DNA of 64,000 nt from Cliona cf. orientalis (lineage: Eukaryota > Porifera > Demospongiae > Clionaida > Clionaidae). Positions 12,237 to 22,852 of the stretch are shown here, piece by piece. Under the pieces are notes generated by a model. That model worked only from the letters and a program-made list of their open reading frames with translations. It was not told the origin of the DNA and searched no databases. The first letter of the stretch is position 1. Each line of letters opens with the position of its first letter. The position numbers and the translations under genes are program-made. The stretch lies in NCBI GenBank assembly GCA_963930775.1, contig OZ005692.1, positions 8,790,135 through 8,854,134 of the forward strand, written 5' to 3'.

Positions 12237-14080
12237 CCTCTCACATACATGTACACACACACATTACGGTTATCTCACCGAGTTGGAGGGTGAGGTAGAA
12301 TACGCCACATTTGGTACAATCCTGACGTAGAACTGCCTGTACTGTGAGATGATGACATCCTCAGACATGGAGGTAGGAAGAAGAACAGACGGCTTGAGGC
12401 TGTCTCGAATTTCAGCAGCAAACTCAGGGTGAGTGATGTCGGTAAAGTTCTGACCAATCACATCTTGCTAAAAGTTGTGTACACATGTAGCAATGTATGG
12501 TTAATAGCAAATTACAATTTTCACGGTATCATATAATTATACATTGGTATGATAACAATGTAATTAATTTGTCAGTGGATGACAACGTACATAATATTAT
12601 ATACAGCTTCTGAATAAAATAGTTTAATCAGGCTCATTCATAGCTAGTCTACATGTAGGAGATGGTATCCATAAGTCCTTGATGCTGGATTGATAATGTC
12701 AAAAACTGACCTGTATGAGTCCCACATGGCCAGCTATGGTCTCACTGACATAGAGGATGTTGGCATCCTTATCCAAAACAATCAGAAAACCATCAACGGC
12801 CTAGAGATAGAGAGAGAAAGAGAGAGAGAGAGAGAGCACTTAAAGGCTAAGAGATAAGAGAGAAGAGAGAGGGAGAGAGAGAAAGGGTGAGAGAAACAAA
12901 GAGAAAGAGAGAGAGAAGGGATGGAGAAAGAGAAAGGGTGAGAGAAACAAAGAGAAAGAGAGAGAGAGCTTTGTACCTCTTCCATTCGTCCGAGATTCAG
13001 ACGACCTTTGGTCACTTGCTCACAACCAATGCTATTCAGCGGAGAGGCTACATGCACGAAAAAAAAACAATACACCACCACAATAGTATCAAAGATCAAA
13101 GTTTTTCACTGTCCACATCCTTGAGATTGCAACGTGCAGGAAATACACACTTCCCTTTTCATAAACCAACAGGAACACTGCAATGATGCAAGCACTCTCG
13201 ATCCTTGCAGAGTTATATGTACACCCAGCATGTTTACATTGCTAGGCATCAGTTATGACATAATGAAGCATAATTATCATATTCCAGTATGAAAACTACA
13301 CTAGTGTACATGTATATACCCCCTAAAGTTGAATGGCAACTTAGGGTATCACTTAAGATGCCAGCCAATAGTAAAGCCCTATTACAAATTTACGTTCAGT
13401 TCATTGAAAAATGTGTGGAGCCTAGGAATAAGGCTATCTACATGTAGCATATGCCTACATGGTAGCTTACCATCTTTAATGAAGGTTTGCGGTCTCTCTC
13501 TCTCTCTCTTCTCTCTCTCTCTAGATCTCTCTCCCTCTCACTCTCTCTCAGAGTCCCCTGTCTCTCTCACCTACATGTATGCAGCATAACTCACCATCTT
13601 TGATGAAGGTTTGTAGTTTGAGAAAGGTTGTTGCTAGTCGTAGCACTGAGATGGTCTGAGGCTTGCCCCCTTTGCTAGGTATCAAACCACTGAGTTGACT
13701 GGAGGAGAGGGGAACTAGAGAGGCCAGCTCATGAATCTCTTCATTCTGATCCCGACGACGTTTTCGCGATGTCGTAGATTTCTTCTTAGCAGACTGCTGG
13801 GAACTGTATATGCGTGCAAAACGTACATGTACAGTGTATATTATAAGGTATCTCAAAGGGGTCTGAAAATTTAAAGATAGTCATACTTTACAGATTGTAT
13901 ACATGTACTAGCCTCGTCCCCAAGCACATCCTCCTCCCCGGCCTGGGTCATGATCCAAGGCTCAGGCTATATAAACTCATACCCTAATAGAAGTAAACTA
14001 CAAACTATACTATACATTATAAATCATATGAGTTGTCGCATGTACACAACGTTAGCCTCATGTCCTGCCCACCCCCCCCC

Positions 14081-14111
<31 letters not shown>

Positions 14112-14197
14112 ACACTCCCCGACCTTGGTTGCTGACAGTGCTAAAACATTGAGAACTCTCGACACACTGACCTTGTTGGCACGACCGTCACTGGCAT
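8669..14197 (-). CDS. AHR-like bHLH-PAS transcription factor, copy A (intact)
   Basis: Nine exons on the minus strand: 14172-14197, 13595-13803, 12977-13047, 12711-12800, 12279-12467, 11717-11934, 10569-10681, 10255-10381 and 8669-10031. All have GT-AG introns and join to 801 codons plus stop. Exon 1 gives MPVTVVPTS. Exon 2 gives the bHLH (about 18-77) with basic region RKRRRDQNEEI, helix 1 HELASLVPL, a long loop and helix 2 ISVLRLATTFLKLQ. PAS-A starts at about residue 103 ([20 protein letters not shown]). PAS-B covers about 235-350 ([22 protein letters not shown]). The last exon begins GGNLKYIEQKEL and holds [14 protein letters not shown], a Ser/Thr/Pro-rich tail, LMQQIVDDIVMMDE, and ends VQDILQQFM. 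Such proteins act in the nucleus as heterodimers with ARNT partners; AHR itself binds small ligands through PAS-B. Assignment to AHR rather than HIF or SIM rests on motif resemblance by eye. This appears to be the intact member of the A/B pair. Confidence 0.9.
12060..12246. repeat. CT microsatellite in intron 5 of copy A
   Basis: Long (CT)n with CCCT interruptions on the plus strand. The many open frames across it on both strands are repeat artefacts. Copy B's matching intron (19447-19529 region) lacks the expansion. Confidence 0.9.
12801..12971. repeat. GA-rich repeat in intron 3 of copy A, forms the acceptor tract
   Basis: On the coding (minus) strand this is a CT-rich run ending directly at the exon 4 acceptor (ctctctatctctag before GCCGTTGATGG). 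A 23-base block GAGAGAAACAAAGAGAAAGAGA-like is duplicated inside it. Copies B, C and D also have GA repeats at the same acceptor. Confidence 0.8.
13465..13490 (-). other. Partial duplicate of the exon 2 end with decoy donor
   Basis: On the minus strand the sequence GCAAACCTTCATTAAAGATG followed by gtaagc repeats the last 20 bases of exon 2 and its donor, about 105 bases downstream of the true donor. Copy B has the same at 21757-21782. It may be a leftover of a local duplication. Whether it acts as a splice site is unknown. Confidence 0.6.
14069..14116. repeat. Poly-C run followed by CA repeat
   Basis: A run of about 29 C followed by (AC)n lies in intron 1 of copy A. Its length may be unreliable in assembly. 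Confidence 0.85.
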
Positions 14198-14359
14198 AAT
14201 TCTAGCGCCGGCTAGCTTGGATCGCGATCGAGCACCAGCTCACTGTTCACAGCTCCACACCAAATCCTTTGTGGCAGCTATAGACGACTATTCAAACTGA
14301 GAGGGACACGCCTGTCTAGCCTCTCCACCTCGAGCTCATTGAAACTCTAGATCTGTCGA

Positions 14360-14512
14360 AGAGCGCCACCCAATAATTGTTGCAAACTGGCAACCGGGCA
14401 ACCTTTGACCATGATTGCTGACAAGTATGCGTAGGCTATATTATACACATCAAAATTAGCGACCCTTACCTAAACACTGTATTACATATGCGCATGCGCC
14501 CGTGGTGATTAT
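14360..14512 (-). promoter_or_regulatory. Upstream region of copy A: inverted CCAAT and NRF1-like site
   Basis: Upstream of the ATG at 14197 lie CCAAT on the plus strand (14369-14373, about 170 bases away) and the palindrome TGCGCATGCGC at 14489-14499 (about 290 bases away). Between them is the conserved GCGACCCTTACCTAAACACTG block. Copies B and C show the same order at similar distances (B: CCAAT about 22626, palindrome 22743-22753). Conservation of order in separate copies supports a promoter. The two-part arrangement is inference. Confidence 0.5.
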
Positions 14513-14577
14513 CTATGCTGCATGGAATTTTACAGTACAATAATATGAACATGAATTTGGTGAAAAGTGAAAATCTG

Positions 14578-15106
14578 TTACATAAACTGTTGTAAGTTAT
14601 CCTGCACTTCAGTATTGGAGCTATAACTGATAGGATTATGAAAATCTAATAGAGCTTGGTGAATCAACTAACACCTGAGATACCAAGTGGACATCAATCA
14701 AACTGCCCTCACCGATTATTATTAGCTGCTGAGCGAGAGAGTCGTCATTATTAACGAGCATGCTTGAAATGTCAAAATTTGATATGTGTATGCCCGCAGT
14801 TGGCATGGAAGCGGCTGAGATAGAATTATCAGTGAAGGGAAAGTTGTGTGAATTATCAAAAGATTGACAAGACTTAGTAGAATCATTGTTAGAAAAGTCA
14901 AAGCTTGAAGGGATTCTGGGATTGAAATCACTAAGAAATGGTGCTTGAGGGGTGAAATTTGGATCATGGAATGGAACTGAATTGGCAACAGATGGAATGG
15001 AATCGGAATTTGAGATAATGTGCAGCATGGGGTCAATTTCAGCATGGTGGGCACTAAATGACATTGTAGCAGGTGGTTGGCTAAAGCCTGCAGTGATAGC
15101 AGATCG
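14578..15106 (-). pseudogene. Broken tail exon of C/D type lying between A and B
   Basis: The minus strand reads as the last part of the C/D-type final exon: [57 protein letters not shown]. Then about 60 codons present in C and D are missing and the text resumes at LVSQVLVDS. A small indel brings a stop (SIRFS then TAA). The end motif (VQDNLQQFM) follows in another frame. Upstream exons are absent: similarity ends at about 15106, next to an inverted repeat. This is a remnant of a whole gene that once stood between A and B. Confidence 0.85.
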
Positions 15107-15107
15107 A

Positions 15108-15405
15108 GTTGAAGGATGAAGTAGGGATGGCAGTGTCAAAAAATATACAAACAAGATTTGTAGGGATAACGTATCACATCCACTATACATCCCTACACTT
15201 ACTTTTTGAGTAGCCGTGCACACACATATTATATATGGGGCACATGCAGAAATGGTAAATCAATACTGACTAGCCATGGATCAATATCAAAATATAGCGA
15301 CACTTCACATACTGAGAAAAGCAAGCATAGGGATGTATAGTGGATATGATACGTTATCCCTAAAAATCTTCTTTGTGTATTTTTTGGCACTGCCATCCCT
15401 ACTTC
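15108..15405. repeat. Long inverted repeat flanking a 115-base spacer
   Basis: The arm at about 15118-15203 (GTAGGGATGGCAGTGTCAAA to ATACATCCCTACACTTAC) is mirrored by the arm at about 15318-15403 (AGGGATGTATAGTGGATATG to ACTGCCATCCCTACTTCAA), with about ten mismatches. It lies exactly between the broken C/D-type tail and the receptor fragment. It could be an element with long terminal repeats or a rearrangement junction. Confidence 0.7.
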
Positions 15406-15549
15406 AATTTATTCAATTTTTTTTTATACTTGTTAATAATACACTCTTGGTTATGCATATATACCAGTACCTAAATTACATCAGCAGCTGAGCTATATAT
15501 ACACTTGACAATGATATGTGTGTGTGTGTGTTTTTCTCTCTGTTTGCAG

Positions 15550-16467
15550 CCACACCACTTAAAGTAGATACGATTGCATTGCCTGTTCTCTCAGTTGTAC
15601 TTGTAGCAGTTATCATTCTGCTCATCTTGGTGAGTTTACGACTCAGTTGTCGCATACAAAAAAATTAAAGAAAACGTACAAATTTCAAAGGTAAGTTATC
15701 TTGTATGAGGTGATTATGACTAATCACTCATCAAAGTTTAATTATTATTATAGTAGTGAAGTGGTCCAGCTCCAAGATTGTCGGCAAGTCAACAGTAGTA
15801 CTGATATTATTGAGAACGCTCCTCCCATACATAATATTATTATAGAACCTACGTCTTATGAACATTCTGAGACATCAAATACATCCACTGAGAAAAACCA
15901 CCAGCAATTCCTCCAAAGACGTATCTTGAACCAAAAATGGAGAAATTAATTGAAACACCAAGTGATGAAGAGGCTCAAAGTGTGGATGATGGTGATAATG
16001 TTAGTACTTGCAGTGTGGGTAGCGATTCATTGTATGATATGAAGCTGGAGAAAAATTTAATTGATTTTCAAATGCCACAACGAGCTGCATCTGTGATTAT
16101 TGAGTCAGTGCAAGCAGTAGTCATTCCACCTCGAAATCTTCGCCGCGTTCGAGCTATCAGCATAGGTTCTCTAAAACCGTCAAAATGTGAACAGGTACAG
16201 TTAGCTATGGACCATGAAACTAAACAATGGAGTCACGGGGGCTCATACCAAAAACTGGATGTCAAGAAGCTGGCTCCTCTACAACAGTATGCTAGTCTAC
16301 AGGGTAAGCATAGCAAGGAAGCTGCCAAGAGACAACATGATCAACAAAATTATGCTAGCCATGTGCCTGGCCATGGTCAGGAGAGTCATTATGAACCACT
16401 ATGGCTGAAAAGTGTGAAAAAACCAAGTGATCATCAATACCAAGAGTTAAAATTTATTAGGACTTAA
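15550..16467 (+). pseudogene. Receptor fragment: membrane helix and tyrosine-motif tail, ectodomain missing
   Basis: Three plus-strand exons join in frame. 15550-15629 (acceptor tttgcag) codes a transmembrane helix (IALPVLSVVLVAVIILLILV). A 20-base micro-exon 15671-15690 follows after a 41-base intron. The last exon is 15754-16467. The tail contains a proline stretch PPAIPPKTY, acidic SDEEAQSVDDGD, and four tyrosine motifs: YQKL, YASL, YEPL and YQEL. The YEPL site (SHYEPL) fits the ITIM pattern. Around 15893-15897 the A-run leaves the frame one base short: the upstream frame runs to a stop near 15949, while the downstream frame continues to 16467. No exons for an extracellular part are seen between 14.2 and 15.5 kb. 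It is therefore a 5'-truncated copy with a frame break, unless the A-run is a sequencing error and the exons are used by a distant upstream gene. The receptor family is not recognised. Confidence 0.65.
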
Positions 16468-16937
16468 CTGGAGACAAGGGTGACCTTGATGAACTTGCAG
16501 ACTAGTAGTAGTGGTACATGATGAAAGTACTGTTTCATAATTTTGATAATTTACTGTGGTTTTTTTTCAATGGTACTAGGTAGTCTAGGTGTAAATAATA
16601 CAGTATGCAATATTAATTAACCAATCATTAAGTAACCATTCACCATGCATATGATTTTAATGATACCATATTCAGAACGCAAGCTTAAAAAAAAAACAAA
16701 ACAACTTTTGTGCAGTTTTCTGGTAAAGGTCATCACACTGGTATATTATGACTATGAAACGTCCTAGAATACAAATTTTCTTGTACTAATAATTAGATCT
16801 TGCTAGCATATCAACACTGTGTGCATGGAATGATTATCTGGATACCCAGAAAACGAATACATCATGACAAAAAGTAATAGCAAGACTCTATCTCTTTATA
16901 GTACTGTAGTTACCAGTAAGTATGACACAACAAAAAG
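16468..16937. other. 3' flank of copy B with dispersed repeat
   Basis: 16670-16900 contains TTTTCTGGTAAAGGTCATCA followed by a block that matches 7630-7808 downstream of copy A, marking the duplicated flank of the A/B unit. A related block lies at 30785-30960. No coding is seen. Confidence 0.6.
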
Positions 16938-18276
16938 CTACATAAACTGTTGCAATATGTCTTGGACATCCAGATTGGAAACATGGACATTACTTTGTGG
17001 ATTGATAATTGAAGAATCGCCGTGGTCAACAGCATCCACTGGTGAATTAGAAGAAGGGCAGTATTGCCCAGCATTTGGAAGTGAGCTTGAACTTAGCACA
17101 AGGCTACCTTCGTCGGTGCCTTGAGAATAAGTTACATTGGCGCCCATACTATTAGTACTATAATCTGCAGAAACCGAAGCAGTAGGATTGAAGTTTGGCT
17201 CATCCATCGTTATAATATCATCGACTATCTGCTGCATAAGAGAAGTAGTGCTATATAGCATTGTTCAGCGGTGGATTTAAATTGTCAAGTACTTGCACCG
17301 GCGTGACATCAACGCATGGGGTACCATCTGAAGTTTGAGGAAAATAAGCAGAAGAGTTGCCAGAAAAATTGAAACTGGTAGACGAAACTTGGGAATTCTG
17401 AGAGTCAATACTGGAATGTGGTTGTGGAATGAAGTTTGGAGCTTGAGAGTACAGGTCCTGGAATGGGCCAGAGGCTGTAAATGGAATGGAATCTGTTCCT
17501 GCTACAGTTTGTGGCACCGTATGCATAATATTACTATCAGCAGGGTGGCCACTCAGAGAGGCACTAAAGTCTGCAGTGGCAGAGTCGTATGGGGTAGCGT
17601 ACACCTCTACAGGACTGGCGAAATCCAAAAACTGTTCCAGACTTGGAATGAAATCCTGCTGCGCTGGTGACACTGTCATAGCAGAGCTGACGAGAGAATA
17701 GTCAATACTAGAGCCACTCATTAGTGGACTTTGAACCTCACTCCCCTCCACTGGATTGGGTACCGTCAGGATAGGGTGACACGATTCTTCCGGGAGGACC
17801 TGCTGACTCTGAGCGATCGTAACTGGCTCAGTGACCAAAAGGGGCTTTGGTACACACTCGCTAGATTGACTTGAGATGGAGGTTGTTGAGGAAGAAGATT
17901 CAGGACATCGAGATGATTGTGCAGTGATAACTGACCGAGCAGAGGGAGTATTAGTGGTAATAGTATCAGGAGCAGACAAATTGGAATTGGCAGTGGGAGG
18001 AGCAGCTTTATGATGTGAATATTGCACGGAAGTTGAACTGGAAGAATCATTGTTCATTTGTTTTACGAGCTCAGAGAAGTCGTTCGTTGCAACGGAGCGC
18101 CCGTGTAGAACTGGCTCAAGGACTGACTCAGGTATTCTGGTGCTTTTCAAAGAGTCTACGATCGGTCTAGCTCTGTACTCTGTGCGATACTTTGACAAGC
18201 CAGTACTGGTAAGTTTTGGAACAGCATCACTCTTTCGGCGTGTATCTCGGTCTGATTCCGATGAGCAGAGCTCTCT
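16938..18276 (-). pseudogene. Former tail region of copy B, downstream of the premature stop
   Basis: This stretch is collinear with the last exon of copy A ([38 protein letters not shown], final VQDILQQFM). It is separated from the coding part by TAG at 18277-18279. A 13-base insertion at 17246-17258 adds TAGTGCTATATAG on the plus strand and breaks the frame before LMQQIVDD. Few other lesions are visible, so the loss looks recent. Confidence 0.8.
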
Positions 18277-21200
18277 CTACTCAATGTACTTTAATTTGCC
18301 TTCCCACTTCCTGTGAGTATATAATATTATGTGCATGATTATGTGAGTAGAGTGCTTGTAAATGTGTACATACAATAATATTATTATGACATTGTAACAG
18401 TATTCTCTTTCCTTCACCTTCGATGTGGGCAATGTACATGTGCATGTGTGCATGCATGCAGATGTCTATGAGAGATGACTAACCCCATGGCTCTGATTTT
18501 GATCTGCCAGAAGTTGGCGCAGAGTTTGCCCTCCATCTGTAGCCACACCCACTCACCAGAGCTGGTCAGGAAACGTAACCATGGACTCACAGCGTGGCCA
18601 TTCTGTAGCACTAAAGATCAACACAACAGTAATTGACTGGGATGCTGCAAAAATTGGTTACGATAGCCACAAATAACATGTACAATGTTGTCATACATGG
18701 CATTGTATATTTAGCATTTCTATGGAGCAAAGGAGTATTTTTAATTCTCAAGGCTAGGGCACCTAAGTAGCTCTGCCTTTTGTTGGAGTTAGGCCTTAGG
18801 TTTAAGCTTGGTAGTAGAAGCTGAATTATCATGAAATCCAGCTTTGAAACTCATACTCAAGAATTCATACATGTACATGTGGGAGAAATTTTGAGAAATC
18901 ACAAAAGCCTTCTAGTACTGTAAAACATAGACTCCACTTACGGAATTTCCTCAAAGGCAGTAGTACATCTTGGTCGAGTGGATGCATAAATTCATCAATC
19001 TTGTCACCCGCAGCAAGAATCACCTCGGGATCATACCCTACAATATCCTTGACACTGCGATAGGAAAAATAAAAGCAAGAAAGGCTAACACTTCATTCTG
19101 CCTTTCAGTGTGTCATAAAATATTTCACGTGTTTAAGGAAAGATCATCGAGGCAAATTTCTTAACAATGAAAATTTATCTATCTACGGTATACACAAACT
19201 TCTCTGTATATTATACAAAATAACTCACGATGCTTCCACAGAAATCACTCTCTGCATGTCCAGACTCCTGGTGATGGTGAATGAGGAATGGGGAATGGAA
19301 ATCTCAAGAATGGAAGCAGCCATCTCGACCACACGGCATTCACCAATGAAACCTACTACCAATGGCTCAATGAACTCCAGAGCTCCTTTGGTAGTGATAT
19401 TGGAGGGAAAGAGCTTCACTTTGAGATTACCACGAACCAAAACAATCTAGAACATTATTTACGTAAATGTAAATGTAAATGTACAATGTCATGTAACACA
19501 ATCACACAAACACATTATGGTTATCTCACCGAGTTGGAGGGTGAGGTAGAATACGCCACATTTGGTACAATCCTGACATAGAACTGCCTGTACTGTGAGA
19601 TGACGACATCCTCAGATACGGAGGTAGGAAGAAGAATAGATGGCTTGAGGCTCTCTCGAATCTCAGTAGCAAACTCAGGGTGAGTGATGTCGGCAAAATT
19701 CTGACCAATCACATCTCGCTAAAAATTGTACACACATGTAACAATGTATGGTTAATAGCAAACCACGTTTTCACAGCGTAAGTATATTCATACATTGGTA
19801 TGATAACAATATTAATTAATTTGTCAATAGTGATACAATTACAAAGTACATACAGCTTCCGAATTAAAATAGTTCAATCAGGCTTATAGCTAGTCTAGGA
19901 GATGGTATAAGCCCATGATGCTGGATTAATAATGTGACTGTGCAACAACTGACCTGTATGAGCCCCACATGGCCAGCTATGGTCTCACTGACATAGAGGA
20001 TGTTGGCTTCCTTGTCCAAAACAATCAGAAAACCATCAATAACCTACAGAGAGAGAGCACTTAAAGGCTAAGAGAAAATTTAGAGAAAGAGAGAAGGAGA
20101 GACAGAAAGGGTGAGAGAAACAAAGAGAAAGAGAGAGAGATTTGTACCTCTTCCATTCGTCCGAGGTTCAGACCACCTTTTGTCACTTGCTCACAACCAA
20201 TGCTATTCAGTGGAGAGGCTACACGCACAAAAATAACAATACACCACCACAATAGTATCAAAGATCAAAGTCTTTCACTGTCCACATCCTTGAGGTTGCA
20301 ACGTGCAGGAAACACACACTTCCCTTTGATACAAATATAGGTTATACTACAAGCACGAGTGGGATAAGCGATTTACAAGTGCAAAGCACAAGTGGTGTAA
20401 TGGCTTATCCCCACCAGTGGGCGTAGTATAACTGATTTGTACCACTGAAATGAGCTACTCTATGTCACACTGTAAACCTTTCCCGACAATTAAGAGAAGA
20501 GGTCACGCAAGCTAGCTCTTGCTCGCATATTTAACCCTACAAAAACTCAGCAAGGGGCCAGTGTGATACCAGTGCTTAGTAGTTGTGCCTAGTAGCTGTG
20601 TCCAGTTCTGCCATGCAGTCTCAGTGTAGGTCGGAAGATGAAGCTATTTCTCTAGCTTATTCTGTGGTGACATGGAGCTAGCTGGTTTGATGGCTGGTCA
20701 TTCAAAACACTAGAACCAAGTGTGCAGAAAGTTGCTTTTACTGATGCTGTGGGCTCTTGATCTGCAACTATGGCCCAGATTGCTAGTTGGCTCATCTACT
20801 AGGATCCTCTACAGATGGTCACACTAATCTTGAGGACAATATGCAGGTTTGCAGACTAGCTGCATGGATATCATAGCAAATTAGGCCCACAAGGCAGGCC
20901 CCTGAGTCCCTACCATGCACACAGTGCCTATGCTTATAGTCTGGTATATTAAAAACTGTCTTGGTAGCTATTCTGCTTATTCTGTGGATAGGTAGCTGTT
21001 TTGAAGCCTTCTCTGATCTTTCAACAACCCATGACACTAAAAAAATCAGGCCTATATACTTTCTACTCCAGGCTGTGGCTGTAATCATTACTAGCTACTT
21101 CAATTTACCTACTGCTTAAATTTCTATTCTGTGAAGTTAATCAGCAAACTCAGAGCTACAGCTAGGCTAATAAAACCACCAAGAAAGTGACATATAAGTT

Positions 21201-22433
21201 GTACCAATACACTCTTGGTTGTACTTGCTAGGCAAAACCACCAAGAGGGCACAGTATATATAAGTTGTAGTTGCTGAGCAACACCACAAAGCATGCACTG
21301 TATAAGTAGAGGTTAATTACTTATTCTCAGGGGGTCCTAGAGCTACCACAGCCTACCAGCACTGTAAGCTATTGATGGTGCCTTTGATCTCTATGGCTTC
21401 AGTGGTACAATACTCATAAACTAATAGGAACATTGCAATTAACGATGCAAGCATTTTTCATCCTTGCAGCATTTTTACGTTGCTAGGTACATGTACATGT
21501 ATCAGCTATGATGTAATGATGCATAATTTCATACTAGCTCCAGTGTGAAAAACTACACTAGTATAGGTGCATTCCTTAAAGTTGAATGCCACTCAAGATG
21601 CTAGCCAATGTACAAAATTAATGTATTTATATGCATGCACTGAATATAGATTAGATACTCCCAGGCCATATTATTCCTAGCTTTTCGATATTATTCACTG
21701 AAAAGTTCGTCAGGCCTAGGTACAATTTAGGCTCTCTAGCATATGCCTACATGGTAGCTCACCATCTTTGATGAAGGTTTGCTCTCTCTCTCTCTCTCAT
21801 CTCTCTCACCCATGCAGCATAATTAACTCACCATCTTTGATGAAGGTTTGTAGTTTGAGAAAGGCTGTTGCTAGTCGTAGCACTGAGATGGTCTGAGGCT
21901 TGCCTCCATTGCTAGGTATCAAACCACCTAGTTGACTGGAGGAGAGGGGAACTAGAGAGGCCAGCTCATGAACCTCTTCATTCTGATCCCGACGACGCTT
22001 ACGTGATGATGTAGATCTCTTCTTAGCAGACTGCTGGGAACTGTATATGCATGCGAAACGTACATGTACAGCATATATTATAAGGTATCTCAAAGGGGTC
22101 TGAAAGATAGTCACACTTTACAGATCATGATCATACTAGCCTCATCCCCAAGCCCATCCTCCTCCCCAGCCTGGGTATGATCTGAGGCTTAGGTCATAAC
22201 TCATACCCTAATAGAGCTAAACTACTACACTGTACACTATAAATCATGTGAGTTGTCGTAATAATGTATAAGTGCATGCACACAACGTTAGCCTCATATC
22301 CAGCTCATGCATCCCCCCCCCCACCACCTACAATCCCCAGTCTTGGTTGCTGACAGCGCAAAAAGATTGAGAACTCTCGACACACTTGACAGAGACAAGT
22401 ATACTCCTACCTTGGCACGACCGTCACTGGCAT
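18277..22433 (-). CDS. AHR-like bHLH-PAS protein, copy B, truncated after PAS-B
   Basis: Exons 22411-22433, 21832-22040, 20148-20218, 19954-20043, 19530-19718, 19229-19446, 18942-19054 and 18484-18610, then a last exon starting at 18310. Exons 1-8 match copy A in length and phase and keep all splice sites and the bHLH and PAS reading frames (basic region RKRRRDQNEEV). In the last exon the codon CAG of A (IEQKEL) is TAG at 18277-18279. The product would end at residue 357 with LKYIE, directly after PAS-B, without the activation tail. The rest of the old tail remains nearly open to 16938, apart from a 13-base insertion at 17246-17258 that shifts the frame. Either a young pseudogene or a gene for a DNA-binding, dimerising protein without activation region, comparable in design to inhibitory HIF-3alpha forms. 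Intact splice sites keep both options open. Confidence 0.8.
20329..21413. mobile_element. Insertion in intron 2 of copy B
   Basis: Copy A's intron runs directly from CTTCCCTTTTCATAAACCAA, whereas copy B carries about 1.08 kb of extra sequence here. Its right part (20820-21405) is the inverted relative of 4020-4565. GTACCACTGA near 20440 and CAGTGGTAC near 21400 are inverse. It has no coding frame. It postdates the A/B split or was lost from A. Confidence 0.65.
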
Positions 22434-22619
22434 GATTCTAGCGCCGGCTAGCTTGGATAATAGATATCTATGCTTGGATCGAGCACATGGACATGATGGA
22501 GCACCAGCTCACAGCTCACGCCAAATCCTTTGTGGCAGCGACAGACTACTATTCAAAGTGAGAGGGACACACCTGTCTAGCCTCTCGACCTCATTGAAGC
22601 TCTAGATCTGTCGAAGAGC

Positions 22620-22765
22620 GCCAACCAATAATTAAAGTAGTCCCTGATTAAAGGCATTGCAAACGGGCAACGGGCGACAAGTATACGTACACATCAAATA
22701 TTAGCGACCCTTACCTAAACACTGTGTTGTACTTTGTACATGTGCGCATGCGCCCGTGGTGATCG
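22620..22765 (-). promoter_or_regulatory. Upstream region of copy B: CCAAT and NRF1-like site
   Basis: Upstream of ATG 22433 are CCAAT on the plus strand (about 22626) and TGCGCATGCGC at 22743-22753, with GCGACCCTTACCTAAACACTG between them. It is only about 90 bases from the stop of copy C, so this short spacer must hold both the end of C and the start of B. Confidence 0.5.
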
Positions 22766-22852
22766 TACAAATTTCACAGTAAAAATTTAATCAAACTGCT
22801 AATAATATTATGAACATGGATTTATAAATAATTGGTGAAAAGTGAAAATCTG

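Noticed and set aside
12005..12330. Overlapping open frames of Arg-Glu or Ser-Leu repeats on both strands
   Set aside because: They are translations of the CT/GA microsatellite inside intron 5 of copy A. The same holds for 12782-13099 and 32582-32902.
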